Shown here one piece after another: positions 26,790-35,993 of a stretch of 57,753 nt of DNA. The translations under genes were made by a program, and so were the position numbers. Numbering within the stretch: position 1 is the stretch's first letter; every line of letters begins with the position of its first letter. The notes under the pieces are model-generated. The model did not search any database. It saw only the letters and a program-made list of their open reading frames with translations, and was not told where the DNA came from. The stretch is from an uncultured Dorea sp. (lineage in GTDB: Bacteria > Bacillota > Clostridia > Lachnospirales > Lachnospiraceae), in contig CAJULU010000026.1 of assembly GCA_910587575.1 (NCBI GenBank), forward strand, positions 1 through 57,753, given 5' to 3'.

Positions 26790-27527
26790 ATGATAAAGAT
26801 TGCGTTTTGTGATGATGATTTGTCTGTGCTGAACGAAATCAGCGTACTGCTTAGCAAATACCGCATAGAACATCAGCGGGAAATGGAATATACGCCGTTT
26901 CGCAGTCCGTTTGAATTACTGGCTGAGATTGAAAAGGGGGTGCGCTTTGACATCTTTTTTCTGGATATCCTCATGCCGGGCGAAAACGGAATCAGTGTGG
27001 CGAAGGAAATACGCCGGTATGACAGCGCCGCAAAAATCATCTTTTTGACGTCTTCTTCTGAGTTCGCGGTGGAATCCTATACGGTCAGCGCATATTTCTA
27101 TCAGATAAAGCCTGTCAGTGAGGAAAGTTTTTTCCGGCTGATGGATTCGGTTATCTTTGAATGCGAAAAGATTCAGCAATGCAGCCTGGTTCTGCGCTGT
27201 AAGAGCGGCATTACGCGGATTCATCTGGAAAAACTGGAATACTGCGAAGTGACCGGCCGTACATTGGTGTTCCATCTGGAAAACGGGAAGGTTCTGGAAA
27301 GCGCCGGAAGCCTGGATGAACTATGTGAAAAACTGGGGCAGTATGACTGTTTCCTGCGCTCCCACCGTTCCTTCCTGGTCAATATGGAGTACATACAAAA
27401 TATATCCTATAAGGCGATTACGCTGGACAGCCTGACGGAAATCCCGATTCCCCATGGAAAATGTTCTGAAATCAAAAGACAATATCTGGAATACGCATTT
27501 CGCAGTAAAGAGGTCGTTGTGTTATGA
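26790..27527 (+). CDS. LytTR response regulator (AgrA/VirR-like)
   Basis: A 245-residue regulator: REC domain with DDD pocket, phosphoacceptor in FFLDILMPGENG and conserved lysine in IKPVSEE, then a LytTR DNA-binding domain with CFLRSHRSFLVNMEYI. The ATG at 26790 follows GGAAGGGGA; the frame stays open upstream but without a better start. It overlaps the GHKL kinase gene by 4 bp. Its REC-LytTR half closely resembles the first half of the double regulator at 21398, so the two probably share ancestry. The direct repeat at 28798-28829 is its likely target. Confidence 0.93.
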   Translation: MIKIAFCDDDLSVLNEISVLLSKYRIEHQREMEYTPFRSPFELLAEIEKGVRFDIFFLDILMPGENGISVAKEIRRYDSAAKIIFLTSSSEFAVESYTVSAYFYQIKPVSEESFFRLMDSVIFECEKIQQCSLVLRCKSGITRIHLEKLEYCEVTGRTLVFHLENGKVLESAGSLDELCEKLGQYDCFLRSHRSFLVNMEYIQNISYKAITLDSLTEIPIPHGKCSEIKRQYLEYAFRSKEVVVL

Positions 27528-28792
27528 GGATGATTTGCCTGCTTAATTTTATCACTGTGGCAGTATATGGGATGATATTGTCCATGGCATTTTGCGATAT
27601 CGTCTGGACGCGGCGGAGATGCCTTGCCATGACGGGCAGTATGGCGGTGCTCCTGACGTTTCAGGGAGTCATTTATTTTAGCAGCGGTTTGTCTGTCACC
27701 GGTTATCTGTATCCGCTGATTACACATCTTCCATTGGCAGCGCTGCTCTGCGTTATGAATAAAAGATGGCTCTGGCCGGTAATCTCGGTCCTGACCGCAT
27801 ATCTTTGCTGTCAGCTCCGCCGCTGGATCGCATTGTTGGTCATGGCTGTCTTTTCAGGTAGTTCCATGCAGCAGAATATCGTGGAACTGGTCGTAACACT
27901 GCCACTTTTACTGATATTGCTGCGGTTCATTGCTCCGTCCGTGCGTTCACTTTCCCATTATCCGGCTTCGATACAGTTCCAGTTCGGGCTGGTGCCGGCA
28001 TTATACTATGGATTCGATTACGTGACACGTATTTACACCAGACTGCTGGCGGACGGAAATATGGCCGCATTGGAATTCATGCCCTTTGTGTGCAGTGTGG
28101 CATATCTGATGTTCGTATTCCGCACTTCTGCTGAAAAACAGCTGCGCAGCCAGCTGGAAGAGACACAGGAGTGCCTGAATCTTCAGGTCGTACAGGCTGT
28201 CTGCGAAATAGAAGCCTTGCGGGAGTCCCAACGGAAAACGAGCATTTACCGCCATGACCTGCGCCATCATATGCAGTATCTTTCTTCCTGTATTGAAAAT
28301 GGAAGATATGGGCAGGCAAAGGAGTATATCCAGGAAATCTGTTCGGGAATAGAAGGGAACCAGGTAAGGGTCTTCTGCCAGAACGAAGTGGCGAATCTGA
28401 TTTTTTCCGCCTTTGCGGGACGGGCGGGCGATTTTGGCATTCGGATGGAAGTAAGGGCAGGACTGTCCCAGACTATCGCCGTATCCGAAAGCGATTTGTG
28501 CGTGCTTTTGTGCAATGCATTAGAGAATGCGCTGCATGCCTGCCAGAAACAGAAGAGAAGAGGAGTATCCGGTTCGATAGAGGTCACTATGTATGAAAAG
28601 AGCAGGAAAATCCTTTTGCAGATTACAAATTCCTGCGATGCGGATATCCTGTTCGACCATGGAGTGCCGGTTTCCATGGAGGCGGGGCATGGGCAGGGTG
28701 TGCGCAGTATTTGCGCCGTTGTAGAGAAGTATGGCGGTATCTATGATTTTTCGGCCAGAGACGGGAAGTTCACTTTGAATGTGTCGCTTTGA
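27524..28792 (+). CDS. GHKL sensor histidine kinase (AgrC-like)
   Basis: A 422-residue kinase with about six N-terminal membrane helices (residues 1-200), a cytoplasmic helix with the phosphoacceptor in IYRHDLRHHMQYL, and a GHKL ATPase domain with NALENALHACQ and a C-terminal GHGQGVRSI G box. This layout is the AgrC class, which usually detects peptides or envelope stress. It is translated together with the LytTR regulator (ATGA overlap). The downstream repeat and lipoprotein operon suggest what the pair controls. Confidence 0.92.
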   Translation: MRMICLLNFITVAVYGMILSMAFCDIVWTRRRCLAMTGSMAVLLTFQGVIYFSSGLSVTGYLYPLITHLPLAALLCVMNKRWLWPVISVLTAYLCCQLRRWIALLVMAVFSGSSMQQNIVELVVTLPLLLILLRFIAPSVRSLSHYPASIQFQFGLVPALYYGFDYVTRIYTRLLADGNMAALEFMPFVCSVAYLMFVFRTSAEKQLRSQLEETQECLNLQVVQAVCEIEALRESQRKTSIYRHDLRHHMQYLSSCIENGRYGQAKEYIQEICSGIEGNQVRVFCQNEVANLIFSAFAGRAGDFGIRMEVRAGLSQTIAVSESDLCVLLCNALENALHACQKQKRRGVSGSIEVTMYEKSRKILLQITNSCDADILFDHGVPVSMEAGHGQGVRSICAVVEKYGGIYDFSARDGKFTLNVSL

Positions 28793-28797
28793 GGCGA

Positions 28798-28868
28798 CGG
28801 TCGATTGAATGCGGTTTCCGGTCGATTGATGTCGGTTCGTCCATTTTTATGAAGGATTACGGTATACT
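28798..28868 (+). promoter_or_regulatory. 21-bp-spaced direct repeat (LytTR-type box) and promoter
   Basis: CGGTCGATTGA occurs at 28798 and again at 28819, exactly 21 bp apart (two helical turns), each followed by a GCGGTTT/GTCGGTT block. LytTR regulators bind such paired direct repeats. A -10-like TATACT at 28863-28868 with no good -35 follows, as expected for an activated promoter. It lies right after the LytTR/GHKL genes and before the lipoprotein gene. Confidence 0.7.
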
Positions 28869-28928
28869 TTGTTTCAGAAAGGGGTTTTCGCTATGGGACT
28901 TATAAAAGAACGAAAGGAAATGTTTAGT

Positions 28929-29306
28929 ATGAAAAAAACAATGAAAAGAACAATGAAGTTAATGACGTGCATGATGATGATTCTGGTTATGATGTTCAGT
29001 CTGTCCGGCTGCGGAGACAGCGAAAAGCAGCAGGAAGCCATTGATACCTTTAATGAGGTCAGTGAGGAGTTTGATGAGATTGCAGATATGATGAATGGAA
29101 ATGCGGATGCAATTGACGAAGAGACCTTCGCTAAATTCCAGGAAGTGCAGGCTGCGCTTGCAGAGTGCAAAGAAGCGCTTGAGAGCGAAGAGGATGCTCC
29201 CGATGAAGATTATGAAGTGATGATCGATTCTTTAACCCAGACCAAAGACTGGCTGAAAGAGGCAAGGACAGATGTAGAAGCGCAGATTTCGGCTGCAGGA
29301 GAATAA
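28929..29306 (+). CDS. Small acidic lipoprotein
   Basis: A 125-residue lipoprotein: methionine-rich signal peptide, lipobox LSGC with Cys28, then an acidic, helical, Glu/Asp-rich domain likely to form a short coiled-coil bundle. The start at 28929 gives a normal signal peptide and follows AAAGGAA; an in-frame ATG at 28893 behind AAAGGGG would add 12 residues. First gene after the LytTR-type box, probably the main target of that two-component system. The family is unknown. Confidence 0.75.
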   Translation: MKKTMKRTMKLMTCMMMILVMMFSLSGCGDSEKQQEAIDTFNEVSEEFDEIADMMNGNADAIDEETFAKFQEVQAALAECKEALESEEDAPDEDYEVMIDSLTQTKDWLKEARTDVEAQISAAGE

Positions 29307-29329
29307 GGACTGACTATAAGGAAGGGAAG

Positions 29330-29536
29330 ATGAAGATGAGTAAGACAGGCGCAATATTGATTACACTGTTTTGTGGAGGGCTTGGCATACATAGGTTTAT
29401 GACGGGAAAAATCGGCACCGGCATTATCTGGCTGCTTACATGCGGGTGCCTGGGAATTGGCTGGCTGATCGATCTGATTAATGTGTGCACGGGAAAGTTC
29501 ACCGATAAAGACGGTAATATCTGGGGCGAAGAATAA
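29330..29536 (+). CDS. TM2 domain protein
   Basis: A 68-residue membrane protein with the TM2 signature: GGLGIHRFMTGKIGTGI, then GCLGIGWLIDLINVCTGKF. Two helices are joined by a short turn. TM2 proteins are common small bacterial membrane proteins of unknown activity, often next to zinc-ribbon and TPM genes as here. It begins behind GGAAGGGAAG, 24 bp after the lipoprotein gene. Confidence 0.9.
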   Translation: MKMSKTGAILITLFCGGLGIHRFMTGKIGTGIIWLLTCGCLGIGWLIDLINVCTGKFTDKDGNIWGEE

Positions 29537-29551
29537 AAGATAAGAGTCGGG

Positions 29552-29595
29552 GAGCTGCCGGGGAATATCGTGAAGATATGATTCCCTGACAGCTC
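29552..29595 (+). terminator. Hairpin after the TM2 gene
   Basis: GAGCTG-CC-GGGGAAT pairs with ATTCCCTGACAGCTC, followed by TTT. It is a partial terminator at most, because the zinc-ribbon gene follows with no obvious promoter. Confidence 0.55.
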
Positions 29596-29665
29596 TTTGG
29601 AGTGTGACCCAAAGGCGCCCTTAGGGAGCTGCCAAGGCAGATAAAAAACAAAAAGGAGAAACCAG

Positions 29666-30751
29666 ATGGCTGCAATACAAGAATATAAATGTCCGTGCTG
29701 CGGCGGCGCCATTGTCTTTGACAGTGCGGCACAAAAGATGAAGTGTCCTTACTGTGACACGAAATTTGAGATGGAAACACTTGTAAGCTATGACAGCGAG
29801 CTGAAAAATGACCAGAAGGACGATATGAAATGGCAGACCTCTTCCGGGTCAGAATAGGAGGAAGGAGAGACGGGAGGGCTGCATTCTTATGTGTGCGAAT
29901 CCTGCGGCGGCGAGATTGTATGTGACGGGAATACGGCGGCAACGTCCTGCCCGTTCTGCGGGAATCCGGTGGTAATGACGGGGCAGCTGGCGGGAGAACT
30001 GAAACCAGATTATGTAATCCCGTTCAAACTGGATAAAAAAGCTGCCAAGGAAGCGCTCAAGAAGCATTATGAAGGGAAACGCCTGCTTCCCAAGGTGTTC
30101 AGGGATGAGAACCACATTGACGAAGTAAAGGGCGTGTATGTCCCGTTCTGGCTGTTTGACGCCAGTGCGGATGTTAATATGCGCTATAAAGCAACTAAAG
30201 TCCGAACATGGAGCGACAGTAAATATGACTATACGGAAACCCGTTTCTTTTCCGTCACCAGAGGCGGAAGCCTTGGATTTGAGAAAATCCCGGTTGACGC
30301 TTCCACGAAGATGCCCGATGACCTGATGGATTCCCTGGAGCCTTTTGATTTATCAAAGATGGAGAAATTCCAGACCGCATATCTGGCGGGCTATCTGGCG
30401 GACAAATATGACGTGGATTCGAAGAAGAGTGCAAAGCGGGCAAACTCCCGTATACGCAAGAGCACGCAGAAGACCTTTGATGCAACGGTGAAGGGGTATA
30501 CGACAGTCATAAAGGAAAACGGCAGTATCCGGTTGAAAAACAGGAAAGTAAAATACGTTCTCTTTCCTGTCTGGATCCTGAATACATCGTGGAACGGCCA
30601 GAACTATCTCTTTGCCATGAACGGCCAGACCGGTAAAATGGTGGGGGACCTGCCGGTTGACAAGGCGGCGTATCAGAAGTGGCTGTTTGGGCTGACAGGC
30701 GCCATCGGCGGAGTAATTTATGCCATATTATGCCTGATCTGGCTGCTGTAA
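29666..30751 (+). pseudogene. Double zinc-ribbon membrane protein, interrupted by an in-frame TAG
   Basis: A 361-codon gene whose codon 64 is TAG (29855-29857); both sides are in the same frame. Before it lies a zinc ribbon (CPCCGG...CPYCDTKF), and after it a second ribbon (CESCGG...CPFCGNP), a conserved beta-rich domain with PVWILNTSW, and a C-terminal membrane helix. The whole matches the TFIIB-type zinc-ribbon proteins that partner TPM-domain proteins. The residue replaced is probably Trp (TGG to TAG), judged by family pattern. No good start serves the second half. It may be a nonsense pseudogene, a suppressed amber or a sequence error. The TPM gene follows 14 bp later. Confidence 0.85.
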
Positions 30752-30764
30752 GGAGGCAAAGAGC

Positions 30765-31601
30765 ATGAAAAAGAAAATAGGTACGATATTTTTTGCACTG
30801 CTTTTGTCTGTACTGATGACAGTGCAGGCGCAGGCCTTAAGTGATCTGCAGAGGTTTGTAGATGAAGCCGGACTGCTTACGGGCAGCGAAGGAAGCGACC
30901 TGCTGGATCAGCTGAATGAGATCAGCGAACGGCAGCAGGTAGACGTTGTAGTGGTTACGGTCGATTCCCTGGAAGGGGCGTCTGCCACGGAATACGCCGA
31001 TGATTTCTATGATCTGAACGGCTATGGGTTCGGGGATGAGGGTGACGGCATTCTGCTTCTCATAAGCATGGAAGAGAGGGACTGGGCCATCTCCACGTCG
31101 GGTTTTGGAATCACGGCGTTTACGGATGCCGGGCTTGAGTATCTGTCGGATATGATCATAGGTGACTTAGGTGACGGAGATTATGCATGGGCATTTACCA
31201 CGTTTGCCGAAATGTGTGACGACTATATTACCCAGGCGAAGACGGGGGAACCCTATGATGCGGATCATCTTTCGAAGGATCCCTTTGCGCTGGTCTTTTT
31301 TCTGGTAGTTGCACTCGCTGTCGGATTTGTCATAGCCTTGATTGCAACAGGAATTATGAGAATGAAGCTGAAATCTGTTTACAGCCAGACAGAGGCAGAC
31401 AGCTATGTGAAGAAAGGGAGCCTGAAGCTGACTACAAAGACGGATCTGTATCTGTATAAAGATGTGAAACGCAGAGAACGGCCGAAAGAGGAAAAAGAGG
31501 ATCATTCAGACAACATGCGAAGTTCCGGCAGTTCCGGAGGTTCCACGACGCACAAGTCATCTTCCGGTAAAAAACACGGCGGAGCCAGCGGAAAATTCTA
31601 A
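30765..31601 (+). CDS. TPM domain membrane protein (YgcG-like)
   Basis: A 278-residue protein: signal peptide (about 1-25), a TPM phosphatase-like domain (residues 26-165) with FVDEAGLLTGSE and GYGFGDEGDGILLLIS, a membrane helix (about 178-202), and a cytoplasmic tail ending in a Ser/Gly/Lys/His-rich stretch similar to other TPM proteins. TPM proteins are linked to membrane repair and protein quality control. It forms an operon with the zinc-ribbon gene, a pairing often seen in Firmicutes. Confidence 0.9.
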   Translation: MKKKIGTIFFALLLSVLMTVQAQALSDLQRFVDEAGLLTGSEGSDLLDQLNEISERQQVDVVVVTVDSLEGASATEYADDFYDLNGYGFGDEGDGILLLISMEERDWAISTSGFGITAFTDAGLEYLSDMIIGDLGDGDYAWAFTTFAEMCDDYITQAKTGEPYDADHLSKDPFALVFFLVVALAVGFVIALIATGIMRMKLKSVYSQTEADSYVKKGSLKLTTKTDLYLYKDVKRRERPKEEKEDHSDNMRSSGSSGGSTTHKSSSGKKHGGASGKF

Positions 31602-31622
31602 CAGGTTTCAGAAGGGCAGGAT

Positions 31623-32984
31623 ATGAGAGTACGCAGAATGTTTGCCGTATGGGCGGCAAAATTTACAGAGAAAATTTGTGTCCATGTCTTCCGGCGGCAA
31701 GGGGTGACATGGGCGGGGAAGATTGCCCTTCTGATCTGTCCGGCTGTTTTGAAGGAACTGGCGGAAGAGGTAAGGGAAAGGGTTTTTGTCGTATGCGGAA
31801 CCAACGGAAAGACGACCGTGAATAATCTGCTCTGTGCGGCGCTTGAGGCGGAAGGATACCGGGTACTCTGTAACCGCACCGGTTCGAATATGTTAAACGG
31901 AGTTGCGGCGGCATTTGCACTGGGAGCGGAAATGAACGGAAAGATGGATGTGGATTATGCCTGTATTGAGATTGACGAAGCCTCCACACGGGAAGTTTTT
32001 GCACATTTTAAGCCGGATTACATGGTGCTTACCAATCTGTTCCGGGATCAGCTTGACCGGTATGGGGAGATCGACGCTGCTATGGATATTCTGGGCAGAG
32101 TCATGCGTTCTGCAAAAGAGATGAAGATTATAGTAAATGGGGATGATCCCTTGTCAGTGTTTCTTGCCATGGACAGCGGAAATGATTTTCGGGCATACGG
32201 CATCAGTGAGCGCATTTATGCAGAGGATGAGACAAAGGAAATCCGGGAGGGCCGTTTCTGCAGACATTGTGGTGCACAGCTGTCCTATCGGTTTTATCAC
32301 TATGGGCAGCTCGGGGATTACATCTGCCCCCGGTGCGGGTTTCGAAGACCTGGAATACAGTTCGAAGGGAAGAATGTGGAAATCGGGGACGGGATTGGTT
32401 TTTCCGTGGATGGAAGAAGTTTCCGGTCGCCCCACAAGGGGTTTTATAATGTATACAATATCCTTGCGGTATATGCGGCGGTCCGGACGGCTGGAATTGA
32501 GGCGGGGAATTTTCAGGAGATGCTGAACGGGTTCCGCCCGGAAAACGGCAGGATGGAAGAGTTCTGGGCAGGGGATACGAGGATTATATTGAACCTGGCA
32601 AAGAATCCCACGGGATTTAACCAGAATATCAATGTGATCATGCAGGATACGTCGCCTAAGGAACTGGTGGTGGCAATTAATGATAACGACCAGGACGGCG
32701 CAGACATTTCCTGGCTCTGGGACGTGGATTTTGAGCGGCTTGGAGGCATGGAAGCAGGCTGTGTCACGGCAAGCGGAATCCGCTGCAGGGATCTGATGCT
32801 GCGGCTGAAATATGCGGGGATTCCGGCGGAAATGGAGCCGGATGTGGAGAAGGCCGTGAGGAGATATATAGAAAAGGGCAGCGGCAGTCTGTATGTGCTT
32901 GTAAATTATACGGCCTTGTTTGGAACCCGCAATATGCTGAAGCGTATGTGCAGGAGGACAAAGTTAAAATATTCAGGAGGATGA
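31623..32984 (+). CDS. murT: Lipid II isoglutaminyl synthase, MurT subunit
   Basis: A 453-residue Mur-ligase-type enzyme that, with GatD, amidates D-glutamate to D-isoglutamine in lipid II. The ATP site is CGTNGKTTVNNLL, an ENG/NRTGSNM stretch follows, and the MurT-specific zinc ribbon CRHC...CPRC lies near residues 218-239. The C-terminal DUF1727 region with NPTGFNQN and NDNDQDGADISWLWD binds GatD. The gatD gene begins 3 bp downstream, its Shine-Dalgarno site inside the end of murT. Confidence 0.96.
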   Translation: MRVRRMFAVWAAKFTEKICVHVFRRQGVTWAGKIALLICPAVLKELAEEVRERVFVVCGTNGKTTVNNLLCAALEAEGYRVLCNRTGSNMLNGVAAAFALGAEMNGKMDVDYACIEIDEASTREVFAHFKPDYMVLTNLFRDQLDRYGEIDAAMDILGRVMRSAKEMKIIVNGDDPLSVFLAMDSGNDFRAYGISERIYAEDETKEIREGRFCRHCGAQLSYRFYHYGQLGDYICPRCGFRRPGIQFEGKNVEIGDGIGFSVDGRSFRSPHKGFYNVYNILAVYAAVRTAGIEAGNFQEMLNGFRPENGRMEEFWAGDTRIILNLAKNPTGFNQNINVIMQDTSPKELVVAINDNDQDGADISWLWDVDFERLGGMEAGCVTASGIRCRDLMLRLKYAGIPAEMEPDVEKAVRRYIEKGSGSLYVLVNYTALFGTRNMLKRMCRRTKLKYSGG

Positions 32985-32987
32985 GAG

Positions 32988-33758
32988 ATGAAGGATGTGT
33001 CGGAGATGAAGATTACGGTAGGACATCTTTACCCGGATCTGCTGAATATATACGGAGACCGGGGAAACGTTGCCTGCATGATCCAGAGATGCCGCTGGCG
33101 GGGAATCAAAGCGGAGTCCATAGAGTTCAACACCGGGGATGCGATTGATTTTTCAAAGGTCGATATCGTGCTTCTGGGAGGCGGTTCTGACCGTGAGCAG
33201 AGGATCGTCTGTCAGAACCTCAGGAAGATCCGGGACTAGTTCCGGGATTATGTTGAAGATAACGGAGTTGTGATTGCAGTCTGCGGCGGATATCAGCTGC
33301 TTGGAAAATATTATCAGACTGACGAAGGAATGATAGAAGGCTTAAATCTGCTGGATATCTATACGGAACAGGAAAAAGAGCGGCTGATCGGAAATATTAT
33401 ACTGGAGAGCGATTTGTCTGACATTCCGGTGGTGGGGTTCGAGAATCACGGAGGACGCACCTGTCTGAATGGCTGCCGTCCTTTCGGCAGAGTCTTATAC
33501 GGCGCCGGCAATGACGGAAAAAGCGGCTATGAAGGGGTCATTTACAAGAATGTAATCGGGACATATCTGCACGGCCCTCTGCTTCCGAAGAATTCCCGCA
33601 TCTGTGATTATCTGATTGAAAGGGCGCTGGTAAGAAAATATGGGGCCGTAAACCTTGAAAAGCTGGATGACCGGATGGAAATCGCTGCGAATGAATACAT
33701 ATTCCGAAGATTCATGAAACGGAAAACAATCTGGAAGTGTCAGCAGAGACGCTTGTAA
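32988..33758 (+). pseudogene. gatD: Lipid II isoglutaminyl synthase, GatD glutaminase, interrupted by an in-frame TAG
   Basis: The class-I glutamine amidotransferase partner of MurT. It starts with the family motif HLYPDLLNIYGDRGN, but codon 84 (33237-33239) is TAG, with the frame continuing unbroken on both sides. The catalytic nucleophile, about Cys99 in AVCGGYQLLG, and the histidine in GTYLHGPLLPKN lie after the TAG, so the 83-residue product alone would be inactive. Because MurT needs GatD and lipid II amidation is important in many Gram-positives, a true null is surprising. Suppression of the amber, a compensating copy elsewhere or a sequence error should be considered. Apart from the TAG the gene looks intact. 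Confidence 0.9.
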
Positions 33759-33781
33759 TCTGCAGATTCTTTGGATATAAT
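33753..33781 (+). promoter_or_regulatory. Promoter for the first OmpR/kinase pair
   Basis: TTGTAA, 17 bp, TATAAT. The -35 overlaps the last codons and the stop of gatD. It probably drives the regulator gene at 33878. Confidence 0.6.
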
Positions 33782-33877
33782 GAATTCATATACATGGGGA
33801 GAAGAGGACACAGTGTCTGTAAAGGGGCGGGCAGTGTCTGGCAGAAATCAGAAAAAAACAGGTATAGGGAGGGAACG

Positions 33878-34567
33878 ATGAGGTATGATTGTTTGATTAT
33901 AGACGATGAAAAACTTCTGGCAGACAGTACGGCGGAATATTTTAACCTTTTCGGAGTCCGTACGGCGGTGGTATACAGCGTTTCCGGATGCCGGGAATTT
34001 CTGCTGCGGGATACGGCGGACCTTCTTCTTCTGGATATCAATCTGGGAGACGGCAGCGGATTCGAATTGTGCCGGGAACTGCGGGAAAAGACGGAGATTC
34101 CTATCGTATTTATCTCTGCCCGTTCCAGTGATGACGACCAGATTATTGCGTTCCATATCGGCGGGGATGATTATGTCCAGAAGCCCTATTCCCTCGCCGT
34201 GCTTCTGGCAAAGGTTCAGGCAGTGCTGAAGCGGACAGGACATGGCGCACAGGCAGAAGAACGAGAATATTCCGATGGGCGTATAACCGTGGATTTTTAC
34301 GGGAAACAAGTGATGGCTGACGGGAAGCCTGTGAAGCTTACGGCGCTGGAATTCAGGCTTCTGGCTTATCTGATCCGGCATGAGAACAAAGTGGTCTCTA
34401 AGCAGGAATTATTTGAGAAAGTCTGGGAGGACCGGTTCACCGGAGACGGGACGCTGAATGTGCATATCCGCAAGATCCGGGAAGCGATTGAGCGCAATCC
34501 CGGCAGGCCGCAATACATCATTACAGTCTGGGGGGAAGGCTATAGATTCTGCGGAGGAAAAGAATGA
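33878..34567 (+). CDS. OmpR-family response regulator (BceR/VraR-like module 1)
   Basis: A 229-residue REC plus winged-helix regulator: DDE pocket, phosphoacceptor in LLLLDINLGDGSG, lysine in VQKPYS, and the C-terminal TLNVHIRKIREAIE recognition helix. The ATG at 33878 follows GGGAGGGAACG; upstream in-frame ATGs lie before the promoter region and lack such a site. It overlaps the kinase gene by 4 bp. The ABC transporter two genes further on, with a TTTAAGG-type box in front of it, is its likely target. Confidence 0.93.
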   Translation: MRYDCLIIDDEKLLADSTAEYFNLFGVRTAVVYSVSGCREFLLRDTADLLLLDINLGDGSGFELCRELREKTEIPIVFISARSSDDDQIIAFHIGGDDYVQKPYSLAVLLAKVQAVLKRTGHGAQAEEREYSDGRITVDFYGKQVMADGKPVKLTALEFRLLAYLIRHENKVVSKQELFEKVWEDRFTGDGTLNVHIRKIREAIERNPGRPQYIITVWGEGYRFCGGKE

Positions 34568-35835
34568 AGAAACATACCTTTCTGGCAGGGCTGCTGCTCC
34601 TTTTTACAGTGGAGGCGGCTGCGCTGCTTTTGTTTGCGTTCTGGAATACTGACAGCCGGCAGGATTCTGTGAGGGTAAATGAGATTGTAAATTCTGTACA
34701 GGAGGACTGGGAGAATCTGTCTGACGGCGGACGGAGCAGGGAAGGGCTTCGTCCAGTAAGGTATACCGTACTGGATACGGAAGGAAGGGTTCTGTTCCAG
34801 ACAGAGCCGGATTTAAGTTCAAGTGTCAATATGGCTGTGATTCACCGGGATACCATACTGGATCTTGTGATAGACGGTCAGACTGTGGGAAAGATTATCA
34901 TAGACAATGACAGTGAACGGCGTTTTGAGAAGCGGAGACAGACACTGATTCTTGTGATGCTGGCAGCCATGCTGCTGCAATGCGGCCTCTGTATGGGGTA
35001 CTATTTTTATCTGAAGCGTGTCATAACCGATCCGTTTCAGAAGTTAAAAGGATTTGCACAGCGGATTGCGGGAGGCAATCTGGATATTCCGCTTACCATG
35101 GACAGGCACAACCTCTTTGGTGCATTTACGGAGAGTTTTGATATTATGCGCTCGGAACTTAAGAAGGCAAGGATTGCGGAGGCAAAAGCCAATGCCAGTA
35201 AGAAGGAACTGGTTGCCAAACTGTCCCATGATATTAAGACGCCTGTGGCAAGCATTAAGGCGGCATCCGAAGTGGGGGCGGCCCTTACGGACAATGACAG
35301 GATCCGGGATAATTATACGCAGATTATTCACAAGGCGGATCAGATTAATACTCTGATCTCGAATCTGTTTACGGCAACCATGGAAGAGCTGGAACAGCTT
35401 TCGGTCACACCCGAGGATATGGAGAGCCGGGCGCTTTTGGAAATGCTGAAAAGTTCGGATTACCTTCATCGGGGGGAGGACTTTCAGATTCCGGAATGTA
35501 TGCTGTATGCCGACCCGCTCCGTCTGCAGCAGGTGTTCGACAATATATTTGCAAATTCTTATAAATATGCGGGTACAAAGATTGACGTCATGGTATGCCG
35601 GAAAGGGAGGCGGCTGGATGTCCGGATCGAGGACTATGGAGGCGGCGTCAGTGAGGAAGACCTGCCGCTGCTGCGGGAGAAATTTAAACGGGGAAGTCAT
35701 GTGGAACATATGGAAGGCGCCGGGCTTGGACTTTATATTTCAGATTACTTTATGCGGGAAATGAAGGGGGAGCTTGTAATCGAGAATGGGGAACATGGGC
35801 TGGCAGTGACTGTGAGTATTCCTTTTAGTATGTGA
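34564..35835 (+). CDS. HAMP sensor histidine kinase (module 1)
   Basis: A 423-residue kinase: TM1 (about 5-24), a short extracellular loop of about 95 residues, TM2 (about 125-147), HAMP (to about 200), HisKA with KLSHDIKTPVASI, and an ATPase domain with NIFANSYKYA, DYGGGVSEED and GAGLGLYI. The layout resembles kinases that control peptide-resistance ABC transporters. It is coupled to the regulator by overlap and followed by an ABC ATPase/FtsX permease pair. Confidence 0.92.
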   Translation: MKKHTFLAGLLLLFTVEAAALLLFAFWNTDSRQDSVRVNEIVNSVQEDWENLSDGGRSREGLRPVRYTVLDTEGRVLFQTEPDLSSSVNMAVIHRDTILDLVIDGQTVGKIIIDNDSERRFEKRRQTLILVMLAAMLLQCGLCMGYYFYLKRVITDPFQKLKGFAQRIAGGNLDIPLTMDRHNLFGAFTESFDIMRSELKKARIAEAKANASKKELVAKLSHDIKTPVASIKAASEVGAALTDNDRIRDNYTQIIHKADQINTLISNLFTATMEELEQLSVTPEDMESRALLEMLKSSDYLHRGEDFQIPECMLYADPLRLQQVFDNIFANSYKYAGTKIDVMVCRKGRRLDVRIEDYGGGVSEEDLPLLREKFKRGSHVEHMEGAGLGLYISDYFMREMKGELVIENGEHGLAVTVSIPFSM

Positions 35836-35889
35836 TAAGAGGGAGTGCAGGATAAATAGGATAGTCTGACTGATATGCAAATCCTAAGA

Positions 35890-35918
35890 TTTAAGGAATA
35901 GTTAAGGATTGCCTAAAG
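35890..35918 (+). promoter_or_regulatory. Candidate OmpR-type box before ABC module 1
   Basis: TTTAAGG (35890), GTTAAGG (35901) and the weaker CCTAAAG (35912) follow each other at 11-bp steps, 75 to 100 bp before the ABC ATPase gene. The same arrangement, TTTAAGG then TTTAATA 11 bp on, lies before the second ABC module at 50516. The likely binder is the adjacent OmpR-type regulator. Confidence 0.65.
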
Positions 35919-35993
35919 ACAGATAAGAATTAAAAAAATAAAATAGAACGTGTAATCAGCGAACACAAACAACCGTAGTAAAGGAAGATCTAT

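Noticed and set aside
29855..33239. Genome-wide reassignment of TAG to an amino acid
   Set aside because: TAG ends several intact genes here at normal places (stops at 11385, 15372, 36765, 40179 and 43260), so a general recoding is not supported.
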